A stretch of 36,754 nucleotides of DNA, from contig JBBANY010000015.1 in assembly GCA_040401695.1 (NCBI GenBank), forward strand, positions 1 through 36,754, in the 5' to 3' direction. Below, piece by piece: positions 1 through 10,000 of the stretch; the first letter of the stretch is position 1; each line of letters begins with the position of its first letter. Below the pieces are notes generated by a model. It was not told where the DNA came from, searched no databases, and worked only from the letters and a program-made list of their open reading frames with translations. A program made the position numbers and the translations under genes. The DNA comes from F1-20-MAGs119 sp040401695. Its GTDB lineage: Bacteria; Actinomycetota; Acidimicrobiia; Acidimicrobiales; Ilumatobacteraceae.

Positions 1-762
1 CCAGAGCGCCTTCATCACCGGCTCGGCGAGTTCGGGCCGGCAGATGAGAAGGTCGGGAAGCCACGTGTCGCGCTCGTTGTAGACGAGAGGCGAGCCGTCG
101 ATGCGGCTGGTGTGAAAGCCCGCGGCACGCGCAACCGCGACGGGTGCGGCCGAGTCCCATTGGTGTTGGCCTCCGTCGTGGACGTAGATGTCGGCTTCGC
201 CGAGGACGACGGCCATCGCCTTTGCGCCGGCCGAACCGAGCCGAATCGCATCACAGTCGATTGCGTTGGCAACGAGGATCGCCGAATACGGTGCGCGGTT
301 GCGTGACGTGATGAGGCGCACCTTGCGGTCGGGTTTGGGTGGCAGCGTCGGCTTGGTCGACGGGTGCGTGTCGAGTGTGACGCCAACTGCGGGAAGCGAA
401 ACCGCACCGGCAACTAGGTCACCCTTTTCCCACAGTGCGACGTGGATCGCCCAGTCTGAACGACCACGCTCCCCGTATTCGTTCGTGCCGTCGAGTGGGT
501 CGATGATCCACACGCGGTCGGCGCTGAGGCGCTTCGAATTGTCGGCACCCTCTTCAGACAACACCGCGTCGTTGGGCCGATGCTCGGCGAGCGCGTCCAT
601 GAGGTAGCGATGGCCCGTCGCATCGCCGGTGTCCATGACGTGCCACGGCGAGGCGTTCTCCGCAAAGAGTTGGTTGCGCAGGGCGTTCAGGCGGATGCCT
701 GCTTCGTGTGCGAGGTGAGCGGCGAGACGGTGGTCGTCGGCGATGACGTCGGGGTTGGTCAC
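1..762 (-). CDS. cysQ: 3'(2'),5'-bisphosphate nucleotidase CysQ / inositol monophosphatase family (3' end cut by window)
   Basis: The minus-strand reading frame carries the Mg-binding signature WIIDPLDGTN (roughly residues 88-97), an upstream EEGAD acidic motif, and near the end the second metal motif WDSAAPVAVARAAG. This is the lithium-sensitive phosphatase superfamily. In actinobacteria the CysQ branch hydrolyses 3'-phosphoadenosine 5'-phosphate to AMP during sulfate assimilation, and some members also act on inositol phosphates; the sequence alone does not separate these. I chose the GTG start at 762 because it overlaps the upstream stop codon as GTGA, which suggests translational coupling. 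The frame stays open to base 1 (254 codons), close to the family's usual 250-270 residues, so only the last few residues should be missing. It is the last gene of an ettA-led operon. Confidence 0.85.
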   Translation of the reverse strand, partial: MTNPDVIADDHRLAAHLAHEAGIRLNALRNQLFAENASPWHVMDTGDATGHRYLMDALAEHRPNDAVLSEEGADNSKRLSADRVWIIDPLDGTNEYGERGRSDWAIHVALWEKGDLVAGAVSLPAVGVTLDTHPSTKPTLPPKPDRKVRLITSRNRAPYSAILVANAIDCDAIRLGSAGAKAMAVVLGEADIYVHDGGQHQWDSAAPVAVARAAGFHTSRIDGSPLVYNERDTWLPDLLICRPELAEPVMKALW

Positions 763-1078
763 GAGGATTGTCTTCCGAGTTCCACCGCGCGGCGAACGAT
801 CTCGCGCAGGGCATCTTCGTTCGCGCCGTTCGCGATCTCGGTCGAAATCAGCGATTCGAGTCGTTCCGCTGCGACGTCGTTGAACGCGGGTATCCGCGAC
901 CGCGATGCGACCGTCGAGGCGATGATGAGCGTGATTGCCGCGAGCGTGGTGGTGAGACCGATGGTGACGACCCAGCCCTCGTTGTTGCCGTTGATCGACG
1001 ACACGATGATGCCCGCGATGCCGCAGACGAACACCACGGCGCACACCCAACGGATGACCCGGAGGCTGTTGGGTGTGT

Positions 1079-1082
<4 letters not shown>
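759..1082 (-). CDS. Small two-helix membrane protein, unknown function
   Basis: This 107-residue protein has two predicted membrane helices, about residues 7-27 (RVIRWVCAVVFVCGIAGIIV) and 36-58 (VVTIGLTTTLAAITLIIAS). A soluble, charged C-terminal helix follows, rich in Glu, Arg and Ala. Its ATG overlaps the stop codon of ettA (ATGA) and its own stop overlaps the GTG of cysQ (GTGA), so all three genes are probably co-translated. I do not recognise the family. The short helical hairpin with a cytoplasmic tail resembles many actinobacterial DUF membrane proteins. The frame stays open further upstream inside ettA, but the overlapping ATG is the natural start. Confidence 0.7.
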
Positions 1083-2755
<1,673 letters not shown>

Positions 2756-2764
2756 GACGGCTTT

Positions 2765-2770
2765 ACCCTA
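2765..2770 (-). promoter_or_regulatory. Possible -10 box of ettA
   Basis: TAGGGT on the minus strand ends 9 nt before the ettA ATG, at the long end of the 6-9 nt spacing seen for leaderless genes in this window. A plus-strand TACTTT (2817-2822) could be the -10 box for the divergent gene at 2864. No convincing -35 elements were seen. Confidence 0.35.
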
Positions 2771-2863
2771 CTGCCCCCACCCGAGAGCGGTCCGCCCCGC
2801 CCTCGCGGTGGGCTGGTACTTTCTCAATGAAATCACTCATGCCCAATCAAGGGAGCAAAGCCA

Positions 2864-3631
2864 ATGCAAGCACTCGAACTCCTCACGCGTGACTACCTCG
2901 GAAACTTCGCGTTCCGCTGGTTGCACATCGTCGCCGGCATCTGCTGGATCGGCCTTCTCTACTACTTCAACCTCGTCCAGGTTCCCGCGTTCGCGGCCTT
3001 CGGCGACGAGGGCAAGGCCCGCAACATCGCCATCGACAAGGTCGCGCGCCGTGCGCTGTGGTGGTTCCGCTGGGCGGCCATTGCCACTCTCGTCACGGGT
3101 CTGCTCATCACGGGTCTCATCGAGAACTACTTCAAGGACTTCATGTCCGGCTCGTCACTCTTCGGTATCGGTCACAACGTGGCCATCAGCGTCGGCATGG
3201 TGCTCGGCATCCTGATGGCTGCGAACGTGTGGATGGTCATTTGGAAGAACCAGCGCGTCGTTCTCGCCAATGCGGTCAACGTGCTCGGGGGCAAGGACGC
3301 CGATCCGGCCGCCGCAGGCGCCGGTCGTCGCGCACTTCTTGCGTCGCGCCAGAACTTCATCTTCTCGTTCTCGATGCTGTTCTTCATGGTTGGTGCGGCG
3401 CACTTCTACAGCGGCGCCTTTGCCGATGCGACCAGCGGAAATGCGTGGACGTTCTTCATCATCTCGATTGCGATCATCGCGATCCTCCAGCTGAACGCGC
3501 TCGGTCTGCTCGGTGGTACGGCGGCAACCAACAAGTTGCTGTGGCCCTACGAGAGCCACAAGAACGCCCTCATCACGGGTGGGGTGCTGTGGCTGGTGCT
3601 CTGGCTGCTCTCCGAGATCCTGCTCGGCTGA
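2864..3631 (+). CDS. PuuD-like (urate hydroxylase N-terminal domain) integral membrane protein
   Basis: This 255-residue protein is almost wholly hydrophobic, with about six membrane helices. The N-terminal FRWLHIVAGICWIGLLYYFN and the following LVQVPAF match the membrane domain of the PuuD/Urate_ox_N family. Classical PuuD has a C-terminal cytochrome c domain that oxidises urate; that domain is absent here and there is no CxxCH motif. This may be a stand-alone member with a different, possibly heme-linked, redox role. The conserved histidines near helix starts (for example in RWLHIVAG, GIGHNVA and GAAHFY) could bind heme. The ATG is preceded by a ribosome binding site (AGGGAG). It is transcribed alone and followed by a strong terminator, so no purine pathway context supports urate as substrate. 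Confidence 0.7.
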   Translation: MQALELLTRDYLGNFAFRWLHIVAGICWIGLLYYFNLVQVPAFAAFGDEGKARNIAIDKVARRALWWFRWAAIATLVTGLLITGLIENYFKDFMSGSSLFGIGHNVAISVGMVLGILMAANVWMVIWKNQRVVLANAVNVLGGKDADPAAAGAGRRALLASRQNFIFSFSMLFFMVGAAHFYSGAFADATSGNAWTFFIISIAIIAILQLNALGLLGGTAATNKLLWPYESHKNALITGGVLWLVLWLLSEILLG

Positions 3632-3650
3632 CGGCCACAACCGTTCGCGG

Positions 3651-3678
3651 AAAGCCCCGGCTCGCGCCGGGGCTTTTC
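3651..3678 (+). terminator. Rho-independent terminator
   Basis: A perfect 10-bp stem (aaagccccgg at 3651-3660 with ccggggcttt at 3667-3676) closes a 6-nt loop and runs into a T-rich tract (TTTTCT). It lies 20 nt after the PuuD-like stop codon and before the next promoter, so the two neighbouring plus-strand genes are separate units. Confidence 0.9.
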
Positions 3679-3696
3679 TGCGTTTTGGGGCTGGTG

Positions 3697-3702
3697 TAGT
3701 TT
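3697..3702 (+). promoter_or_regulatory. Probable extended -10 box of the molybdopterin oxidoreductase gene
   Basis: TAGTTT is preceded by a TG dinucleotide (TGTAGTTT). A transcript starting about 7 nt downstream would begin after the possible GTG start at 3706. This favours the ATG at 3730, which has GGGGGA just in front of it. Confidence 0.45.
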
Positions 3703-3729
3703 TCGGTGACACGTCGAATCGGGGGATTC

Positions 3730-5880
3730 ATGGGTATCGAGACGAAGCGCACGTTCTGTCGGTTCTGTCACGCGGGGTGTGCCATCGACGTCGACATCGA
3801 CGTCGAGTCCAACACGGTCCGGACGGTCCGCGGGGTTCTGGACGACCCGGTGTACGAGGGTTACACGTGCGTGAAGGGCCGCCACCTCGGACATCAGCAC
3901 GAACACTCCGGCCGCCTGCGCCAGAGCATGAAGAAGGTTGGCGACTCGCACCAACCGATCGCCACGGATTCGGCCTTCGACGAGATTGCCGAGAAGGTTG
4001 CGGGGATCCTCGCGAAACACGGTCCGCGTTCGGTCGCCTCGTACTGCGGCACGGCCGCGTACCAGAACGCAACGGGTCTGCCGATCGCGATGGCGTTCCA
4101 CTCGTCGATCGGTTCGCCGAGTTTCTACACCTCGTCGTCGATCGATCAACCCGGCAAGGCGATTGCGCCGCTGCGGCACGGCGCGTGGGGTGCGGGCGTG
4201 CATGCGCTCGACACGGCCGATGTTGCCTGCATCGTCGGATGCAACACGATCGTGAGCAGCTTCGGCTACCCGGGTGGTCTGCCCGGCTTCAACCCGCTGA
4301 TGCGCTTGAAGCGTCTGAAGGACAACGGGCTCTTCCTCATCGTCGTCGACCCGCGCTTCACCGAGGTCGCGCACTACGCCGATCTCTACCTACCGGTGCG
4401 GGCGGGGGAGGACCCGACGCTTCTGTCGGCGTTCATCCGCGAGATCCTCGAACACGACATGTACGACCGCGACTTCGTGGGGCAGTACGTGAACGGCATT
4501 GATGAACTGCGTGTGGCGGTCGACCCGTTCACTCTCGACTACGCGAGCCAGCGCACGGGTGTCGACAAAGGTCTCATCGCCGAAGCGGCGCGTCGCTTTG
4601 CCGGCGGAAAGCGTGGCGCGTTGACGACGGGAACCGGTCCCGACATGGCGCCGCATTCGTCGCTCACCGAGCACTTGGTGCTGGCGATCAACACGCTGTG
4701 CGGTCGCTACAACCGCGCCGGCGAGACGATCCGCAACCCCGGGGGCCTGTTGACCCCGCCCGGGCCGCTGCGCGCGCAGGTCGTTGCACCGCGTCCCGAC
4801 GCGCTGACAAAAGGACCGAAGTCGCGCATCCGCGACATCTACAACCAGCGCGGTCAGGCCGCGACGTCGACGCTCGCCGAGGAGATCCTCCTCGAAGGCG
4901 AGGGTCAGATCCGCGCTCTCTTCACGTTGGGTGGCAACCCCGTCGTGGCGTGGCCCGACCAGCGCACCACTGTCGAGGCGTTGTCGGCTCTCGACATCCA
5001 CGTGTTGATGGACGTGCACATGTCGCCGACGGCGAAGCTCGCCCACTACGTCATTGCAAGCACACTCAGTCTCGAGCGTCCCGATGTTCCGACGACCATC
5101 GACCGCTGGTTCGACGAGCCGTACCAGCACTACACGCCGGCGGTTCTCGAGATGCGCGGCGACATCCGCCAGGAGCGGCAGGTCTACGTCGAGGTTGCGG
5201 CACGACTCGGTGTCACGATCAAGATGCCCGGCGGTGACATCACTCCGGGAATGCCGGTGACAGCCGACGACGTTCTCGACCTGATCTACGCGAACACGAA
5301 GCTGCCTCTGTCCGAGCTTCGCAAGCACGTGGGAGGAACGATCTTCCCCGAGTACGTGACGACTGTGTTGCCCGCCGAGGAAGGGCACGGTGCGCGTTTC
5401 GAGATGGTGCCCGACGGCATCGCCGAGGAGTTGCGTGAAGTCGTGTCGGAAAGCACGTCGGCCGCAGTGATCAAGGGCTTCGACCCCGAGGTGCACACGT
5501 TCCGCATGAGCACGCGTCGATTGAAGAGCGTTTTCAACTCGTCGGGTCGCGAGGTCGAGAAGTTGCGCGCGCGCGAGGGTATGAACTTCGCCCACATGAA
5601 CCCCGATGATCTCGTCGAACTGGGCATCGCAGACGGAGCGACGATCGAGGTGTCGTCACCGCGTGGTTCAATCCGCACCATCGCCAAGGCGGCCGACGAC
5701 GTGCGTCGTGGCACGGTGTCGATGGCACACGCGTGGGGAGGCTTGCCCGACACACCGTCGGACCTCGCGACATTCGGTTCGACGACCGGTGCGCTGATCG
5801 ACCTGCAGAGCGGCTATGACGAGATCACGGGCATCCCCGTGATGAGTGCGATCCCGGTTGCCGTGCGCGCGGCTGGCTGA
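3730..5880 (+). CDS. Molybdopterin-dependent oxidoreductase, Mo-bisMGD (DMSO reductase) superfamily, substrate unknown
   Basis: This 716-residue enzyme begins with a [4Fe-4S] motif, Cys10-x2-Cys13-x3-Cys17 and Cys47 in GYTCVKG. The molybdopterin oxidoreductase domain follows (about 55-480), then a C-terminal dinucleotide-binding domain (about 595-710: FRMSTRRLKS, FAHMNPDD, VSMAHAWGG). It resembles single-subunit formate dehydrogenase/nitrate reductase-like proteins common in actinobacteria. There is no Tat signal, so it is probably cytoplasmic. No ferredoxin-like, membrane or NADH-binding subunit is adjacent; the only redox neighbours are a PuuD-like membrane protein upstream and a blue-copper lipoprotein convergent to it. 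Where many relatives have the Mo-ligating Cys/Sec/Ser (after the SSSIDQPGK motif, 135-143) I see hydrophobic residues. I preferred ATG 3730 over an in-frame GTG at 3706 because of the GGGGGA in front of it. Confidence 0.85.
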   Translation: MGIETKRTFCRFCHAGCAIDVDIDVESNTVRTVRGVLDDPVYEGYTCVKGRHLGHQHEHSGRLRQSMKKVGDSHQPIATDSAFDEIAEKVAGILAKHGPRSVASYCGTAAYQNATGLPIAMAFHSSIGSPSFYTSSSIDQPGKAIAPLRHGAWGAGVHALDTADVACIVGCNTIVSSFGYPGGLPGFNPLMRLKRLKDNGLFLIVVDPRFTEVAHYADLYLPVRAGEDPTLLSAFIREILEHDMYDRDFVGQYVNGIDELRVAVDPFTLDYASQRTGVDKGLIAEAARRFAGGKRGALTTGTGPDMAPHSSLTEHLVLAINTLCGRYNRAGETIRNPGGLLTPPGPLRAQVVAPRPDALTKGPKSRIRDIYNQRGQAATSTLAEEILLEGEGQIRALFTLGGNPVVAWPDQRTTVEALSALDIHVLMDVHMSPTAKLAHYVIASTLSLERPDVPTTIDRWFDEPYQHYTPAVLEMRGDIRQERQVYVEVAARLGVTIKMPGGDITPGMPVTADDVLDLIYANTKLPLSELRKHVGGTIFPEYVTTVLPAEEGHGARFEMVPDGIAEELREVVSESTSAAVIKGFDPEVHTFRMSTRRLKSVFNSSGREVEKLRAREGMNFAHMNPDDLVELGIADGATIEVSSPRGSIRTIAKAADDVRRGTVSMAHAWGGLPDTPSDLATFGSTTGALIDLQSGYDEITGIPVMSAIPVAVRAAG

Positions 5881-5897
5881 CCGTCAACTGACGGTCA
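5878..5897. repeat. 20-bp dyad spanning both stop codons of a convergent gene pair
   Basis: Two perfect 9-bp arms, TGACCGTCA and TGACGGTCA, flank a 2-nt spacer. The left arm contains the TGA of the molybdopterin enzyme and, on the other strand, the TGA of the cupredoxin gene. There is no T-tract, so it may be a weak U-less terminator or only a by-product of two opposed stop codons. Confidence 0.5.
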
Positions 5898-6279
5898 GGG
5901 TCGCCTTCATGTTCTGGTGACCGGGGACGTCGCAGAGGAGGGCGTAACTGCCGGCCTCGAGCGCGATGGTGCCTGAGTCGACCGCGCCCTTCTTGCCCAC
6001 TTCGAGCTTGAAGTCGGGAACCTTTGTTCCGTCCTTGGCGATGATCAACGTGTGGCGAACCGAGTCTTCGTTGACGAGACCCACGGTGATCTCGCCCGCC
6101 GCCGCGGTGTAGTCGGCTGCGTCCCAGCGAATCGAGGGAACGGCCGTGACGGTGAGGCCGACGTCGGCCGGCAACGTACCGGCGGGTGCCGAATTGCCCC
6201 CGCCACAGGCGGCGAGCGTGACGCCGGTGGTGAGAGCAAGAATCACGAGTCTGCGACGGAGCAACTTGTGGGGGGTCAT
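5884..6279 (-). CDS. Cupredoxin (blue type-1 copper) lipoprotein
   Basis: This 131-residue protein has a signal peptide (RRRLVILALTTGVTLAAC) ending in a lipobox, LAAC, with the lipidated Cys at residue 25; it should be anchored on the outer face of the membrane. The mature part is a cupredoxin fold. A His in SVRHTLII and the C-terminal CDVPGHQNM supply the type-1 copper ligands (His, Cys, His, Met). The family carries single electrons between membrane or periplasm-facing oxidoreductases. The ATG at 6279 gives a standard signal peptide, and a TACGCT box lies 6 nt upstream, pointing to a leaderless mRNA. It converges on the molybdopterin enzyme with only 3 nt between stop codons. A functional link to it is speculation, since one is lipid-anchored outside and the other has no export signal. 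Confidence 0.88.
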   Translation of the reverse strand: MTPHKLLRRRLVILALTTGVTLAACGGGNSAPAGTLPADVGLTVTAVPSIRWDAADYTAAAGEITVGLVNEDSVRHTLIIAKDGTKVPDFKLEVGKKGAVDSGTIALEAGSYALLCDVPGHQNMKATLTVS

Positions 6280-6285
6280 GCGAAA

Positions 6286-6291
6286 AGCGTA
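6286..6291 (-). promoter_or_regulatory. -10 box of the cupredoxin gene (leaderless)
   Basis: TACGCT on the minus strand ends 6 nt before the ATG, so the transcript should begin at or next to the start codon. No ribosome binding site is visible. Confidence 0.6.
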
Positions 6292-6355
6292 CAAGTCACG
6301 CCCGTCCGGCGTCGTTTTGTGACGTGAGTAGGCGACTCGGAAGGAGACCGGAGAG

Positions 6356-6361
6356 TACGAT
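6356..6361 (+). promoter_or_regulatory. -10 box of kgd (leaderless)
   Basis: TACGAT ends 8 nt before the ATG at 6370. The same hexamer precedes the fakA-like gene. AGGAG at 6342-6346 is too far from the ATG to act as a ribosome binding site. Confidence 0.6.
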
Positions 6362-6369
6362 TTTCCTTG

Positions 6370-9300
6370 ATGACGACAACGCCCCCTTCCGCGTCGGACA
6401 CCTTCGGTACGAACTCCTGGCTCGTCGACGAGATGTACGAGCAGTACCGAATCGACCCGACCTCGGTCGCCGACACGTGGCGCGAATTTTTCAGTGATTA
6501 CACGCCCGGTCACGCCGGCTCGGTGCCGGGCATCGCGCCGGCCCCGACACCGACGGTGACCAATGGCACGAACGCGAACGGCGCGACCAACGGCGCAGCA
6601 CCGAAGGCGGCTGCGGCGCCCACGGGAGCTGCCGGCGAGCCGATCCGCGGCGCGGGTGCGGCGATCGTCGCCAACATGGAGCGCAGCCTCACCGTGCCCA
6701 CTGCGACGAGTTTCCGCAACGTTCCCGCACGTCTGCTCGAGGTGAACCGCAAGGCCATCAACGGGTACATGACGCGGGGCGGCATGGGCAAGGTGTCCTT
6801 CACGCACCTCATTGGCTACGCAATCGTGCGTGCCATCGCCGACTCGGTGCCGGCGATGAACAATTCCTTCACCGTCGACGACGCCGGCAACCCGCAGATC
6901 GTGCGCAACGGTGAGTTGAACATGGGCCTCGCGGTCGACGTCGCCAAGGCCGACGGATCACGAACCCTCGTCGTTCCCGTCTTGCGCAATGCGGGCGCGC
7001 TGAGTTTTGCCGAGTTCCTGAATGCCTACGAAGAACTCATCCGGAAGGTGAAGACGAACAAACTTGCCGTCACCGACTTCCAGGGCGCGACCATCACGCT
7101 CACCAACCCGGGAACGATCGGGACCGTGCAGTCGGTGCCGCGTCTCATGCCGGGGCAGGGAGTCATCGTCGGTGTCGGTTCGATCGACTATCCGGCTGAG
7201 TTCCAGGGTGCCGACGAAAAGGCGCTGTCGAAGTTGGGCGTTTCGAAGGTCGTCACCGTGACGAGCACCTACGACCACCGCATCATTCAGGGTGCCGAAA
7301 GCGGCATGTTCCTGAAGCGCGTGCATGAGTTGTTGGTCGGCGAACACGGCTTTTACGACTCCATTTTCGCCAGCCTCGGAGTGCCCTACAAGGCCGAACG
7401 GTGGCGTCACGACAGCAATGTGTCCGACGACGAAGAGCAGCGTCTGCACAAGCAACTGCAGGTCGCAAATCTCATTCGTGCGCACCGCGTGCGCGGACAT
7501 CTCATGGCCGATCTCGACCCGTTGCGCTGGAAGGAACCCACGCTGCCGGCCGAACTCGACCCGGAGACCTATGGCTTGTCGATCTGGGATCTCGAGCGCG
7601 AATTCCTCACCGGTGGACTCGGCGGCCGCGCAAAGCAGGAACTCGGCGACATCCTCGCGGTGCTGCGTGACGCCTACTGCGGCACGATCGGCGTCGAGTA
7701 CATGCACATTCAGAACACGGCCGAGCAGCGCTGGTTCCAAGAACGGCTCGAGGGCGTGGCATTCCGGCCCACGATGTCGCAGAAGAACCGTTTGATGGAG
7801 CGATTGAACGCCGCCGAGGCATTCGAGAAGTTCCTCGCGACTAAGTACGTCGGAACCAAGCGTTTCGGTCTCGACGGCTCGGAAGCCGCGATTCCGATCA
7901 TCGACACGATTCTCTCCGCCGCGGCAGCCGACCACCTCGACGGCTCCGTGATCGGCATGGCGCACCGCGGTCGCCTCAACGTTCTTGCGAACATCGTCGG
8001 CAAGAGCTACAACCAAATCTTCAAGGAGTTCGAGGGCCACGTGAAGCCCGACTCGGTGCAGGGCTCGGGCGATGTGAAGTACCACCTCGGTGCGCACGGG
8101 AAGTTCACCTCCGTCGATGGCGACACGATCGGAGTCGAGCTTGCCGCGAACCCGAGCCACCTCGAGACCGTCGATCCGATCGTTCTCGGCATGGTGCGCG
8201 CGGCGCAGGACGGCATCACCCCGCCTCTCGCATTCAGTGTTCTACCGCTGCTCATTCACGGTGACGCGGCGTTCGCAGGCCAGGGCGTCGTGGCCGAGTG
8301 CCTTGCGATGAGCGACATCAGCGGTTATCGCGTCGGTGGCACGATCCATCTCATCATCAACAACCAGATCGGTTTCACGACGGCACCGCAATTCTCGCGC
8401 TCGTCGCCGTACAGCTCGGACGTGGCAAAGACGGTGCAGGCGCCGATCTTCCACGTGAACGGGGACGACGCCGAGGCATGCATCCGCGTCGCGCGCCTCG
8501 CGTACGACTATCGACAGGCGTTCCACAAGGACGTCGTTATCGACCTCATTGCGTACCGTCGTCACGGCCACAACGAGGGCGATGATCCCAGTTACACCCA
8601 GCCGTTGATGTACAAGAAGATCGCCGAGCATCGCAGCGTGCGCAAGCAGTACGTCGAGACACTCGTCAAGCGTGGGGACATCACCCTCGAACAGGCCGAA
8701 CAGCATCTCGCCGACTACCAGGGCAAGTTGCAGGCGGCCCTCGACGAAACGCGCGCCCATGCTCCTGCACCGATCAAGGCTGCGCGGCCACCCGCACCGC
8801 TGGGCGTGGTGCCGCACGTCGAAACCGGTGTCGACCGTGCGGTGATCGACCGCGTGTTCGCAAAGCTCACCGACTATCCGGAGGGGTTCAACCCGCATCC
8901 GAAGCTCGCCAAGCAGTTCGAAACTCGCGAAAAGGTGTACCGCGAAGAGGGCGAAGTGGAATGGGCTCTCGGCGAGGCCTTTGCCATCGGGTCGCTCCTC
9001 ATCGAGGGCACCAGTGTCCGTCTCGCCGGCGAAGATTCGCGGCGCGGAACCTTCAGCCAGCGTCATGCGGCGCTCGTCGACTACGACAACGAGCGCAACT
9101 GGGTCCCGCTGGCCGACCTGGCCGAGTCTGGTGCCAATTTCTGGGTGTACGACTCGCTGTTGTCGGAATATGCCGCACTCGGCTTCGAGTACGGCTACGC
9201 ACACACCAATCCGGCTGCGCTCGTCATGTGGGAGGCGCAGTTCGGCGACTTCGTCAATGGTGCGCAGATCATCATCGACCAGTACCTCGTGGCGGCGGAA

Positions 9301-9984
9301 GACAAGTGGGGCCAGCAAAACGGTCTCGTGATGTTGTTGCCGCACGGCTACGAGGGTCAGGGCCCCGAGCATTCCTCGGCGCGTATCGAACGGTTCCTGC
9401 AGGCGTGTGCGGAGGACAACATTCAGGTCGTCAACTGCACGACCGCGGCCCAGTACTTCCACGTGCTGCGTCGCCAGGTACGTCGCGACATGCGCAAGCC
9501 ACTCGTCATCTTCACCCCCAAGCAGCCACTGCGCATGAAGGAAAGCCGCTCGAAGATCGAGGACTTCACGCGTGGCAGTTTCGAAGAAGTGCTGGGTGAC
9601 CCCTCCGCGCCACCCGCGGACCAGGTCAAGCGCGTCATCATGTGCAGCGGCAAAGTCGCATGGGATGCAATCAACGAACGCACGAAGCGTGGTGTTGCTG
9701 CCGCTGTCGTGCGGGTCGAGCAGTTGTATCCGTTCCCGCTCGAACAGTTGGTTGCGGAGATCGAGAAGTATCCGAACGCGGAAGAACTCGTGTGGCTGCA
9801 AGAGGAACCCGAGAACATGGGTGCCTGGCACTGGGTCGAACACCGCATCTGGCGTCTGAAAGAGCGCGGGTACGACCTTCGCCACGTCGCGCGTGTCGAG
9901 TCGGGTAGTCCGGCGACCGGTTCGATGGTGATCCACCAGCAGGAACTGGCCGACCTCATGGATGAGGCACTCAACCCCTGGTGA
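6370..9984 (+). CDS. kgd: Multifunctional 2-oxoglutarate decarboxylase/dehydrogenase E1-E2 (Kgd/OdhA)
   Basis: This 1204-residue actinobacterial fusion acts on 2-oxoglutarate in the TCA cycle. The N-terminal segment (about 9-40, NSWLVDEMYEQYRIDPTSV) is the typical E1 leader. An Ala/Pro/Thr linker follows, then an E2 acyltransferase domain (about 95-320) with catalytic His303 in DHRIIQG; there is no lipoyl domain, as usual in this family. The thiamine-diphosphate E1 domain fills the rest, with HRGRLN and GDD (698-700) ahead of RRHGHNEGDDPSY, and the transketolase-like C-terminal half with FSQRHAAL and GYEGQGPEHSSARIERFL. In mycobacteria and corynebacteria such enzymes work with a lipoylated E2 and are controlled by GarA/OdhI; neither partner is in the window. 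The gene is monocistronic. I chose the ATG one codon after a TTG because a TACGAT box is spaced for it. Confidence 0.96.
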   Translation: MTTTPPSASDTFGTNSWLVDEMYEQYRIDPTSVADTWREFFSDYTPGHAGSVPGIAPAPTPTVTNGTNANGATNGAAPKAAAAPTGAAGEPIRGAGAAIVANMERSLTVPTATSFRNVPARLLEVNRKAINGYMTRGGMGKVSFTHLIGYAIVRAIADSVPAMNNSFTVDDAGNPQIVRNGELNMGLAVDVAKADGSRTLVVPVLRNAGALSFAEFLNAYEELIRKVKTNKLAVTDFQGATITLTNPGTIGTVQSVPRLMPGQGVIVGVGSIDYPAEFQGADEKALSKLGVSKVVTVTSTYDHRIIQGAESGMFLKRVHELLVGEHGFYDSIFASLGVPYKAERWRHDSNVSDDEEQRLHKQLQVANLIRAHRVRGHLMADLDPLRWKEPTLPAELDPETYGLSIWDLEREFLTGGLGGRAKQELGDILAVLRDAYCGTIGVEYMHIQNTAEQRWFQERLEGVAFRPTMSQKNRLMERLNAAEAFEKFLATKYVGTKRFGLDGSEAAIPIIDTILSAAAADHLDGSVIGMAHRGRLNVLANIVGKSYNQIFKEFEGHVKPDSVQGSGDVKYHLGAHGKFTSVDGDTIGVELAANPSHLETVDPIVLGMVRAAQDGITPPLAFSVLPLLIHGDAAFAGQGVVAECLAMSDISGYRVGGTIHLIINNQIGFTTAPQFSRSSPYSSDVAKTVQAPIFHVNGDDAEACIRVARLAYDYRQAFHKDVVIDLIAYRRHGHNEGDDPSYTQPLMYKKIAEHRSVRKQYVETLVKRGDITLEQAEQHLADYQGKLQAALDETRAHAPAPIKAARPPAPLGVVPHVETGVDRAVIDRVFAKLTDYPEGFNPHPKLAKQFETREKVYREEGEVEWALGEAFAIGSLLIEGTSVRLAGEDSRRGTFSQRHAALVDYDNERNWVPLADLAESGANFWVYDSLLSEYAALGFEYGYAHTNPAALVMWEAQFGDFVNGAQIIIDQYLVAAEDKWGQQNGLVMLLPHGYEGQGPEHSSARIERFLQACAEDNIQVVNCTTAAQYFHVLRRQVRRDMRKPLVIFTPKQPLRMKESRSKIEDFTRGSFEEVLGDPSAPPADQVKRVIMCSGKVAWDAINERTKRGVAAAVVRVEQLYPFPLEQLVAEIEKYPNAEELVWLQEEPENMGAWHWVEHRIWRLKERGYDLRHVARVESGSPATGSMVIHQQELADLMDEALNPW

Positions 9985-10000
9985 GGGTCGGCGGTCCGCT

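Noticed and set aside
4390..5595. A 401-codon open frame antisense to the molybdopterin oxidoreductase
   Set aside because: It lies inside a gene with clear Fe-S and MGD motifs and its translation is unstructured and rich in Arg, His and Val.
8242..9936. A 564-codon open frame antisense to kgd
   Set aside because: It lies wholly inside kgd, has no domain, and its composition is a shadow of the third-position GC bias.
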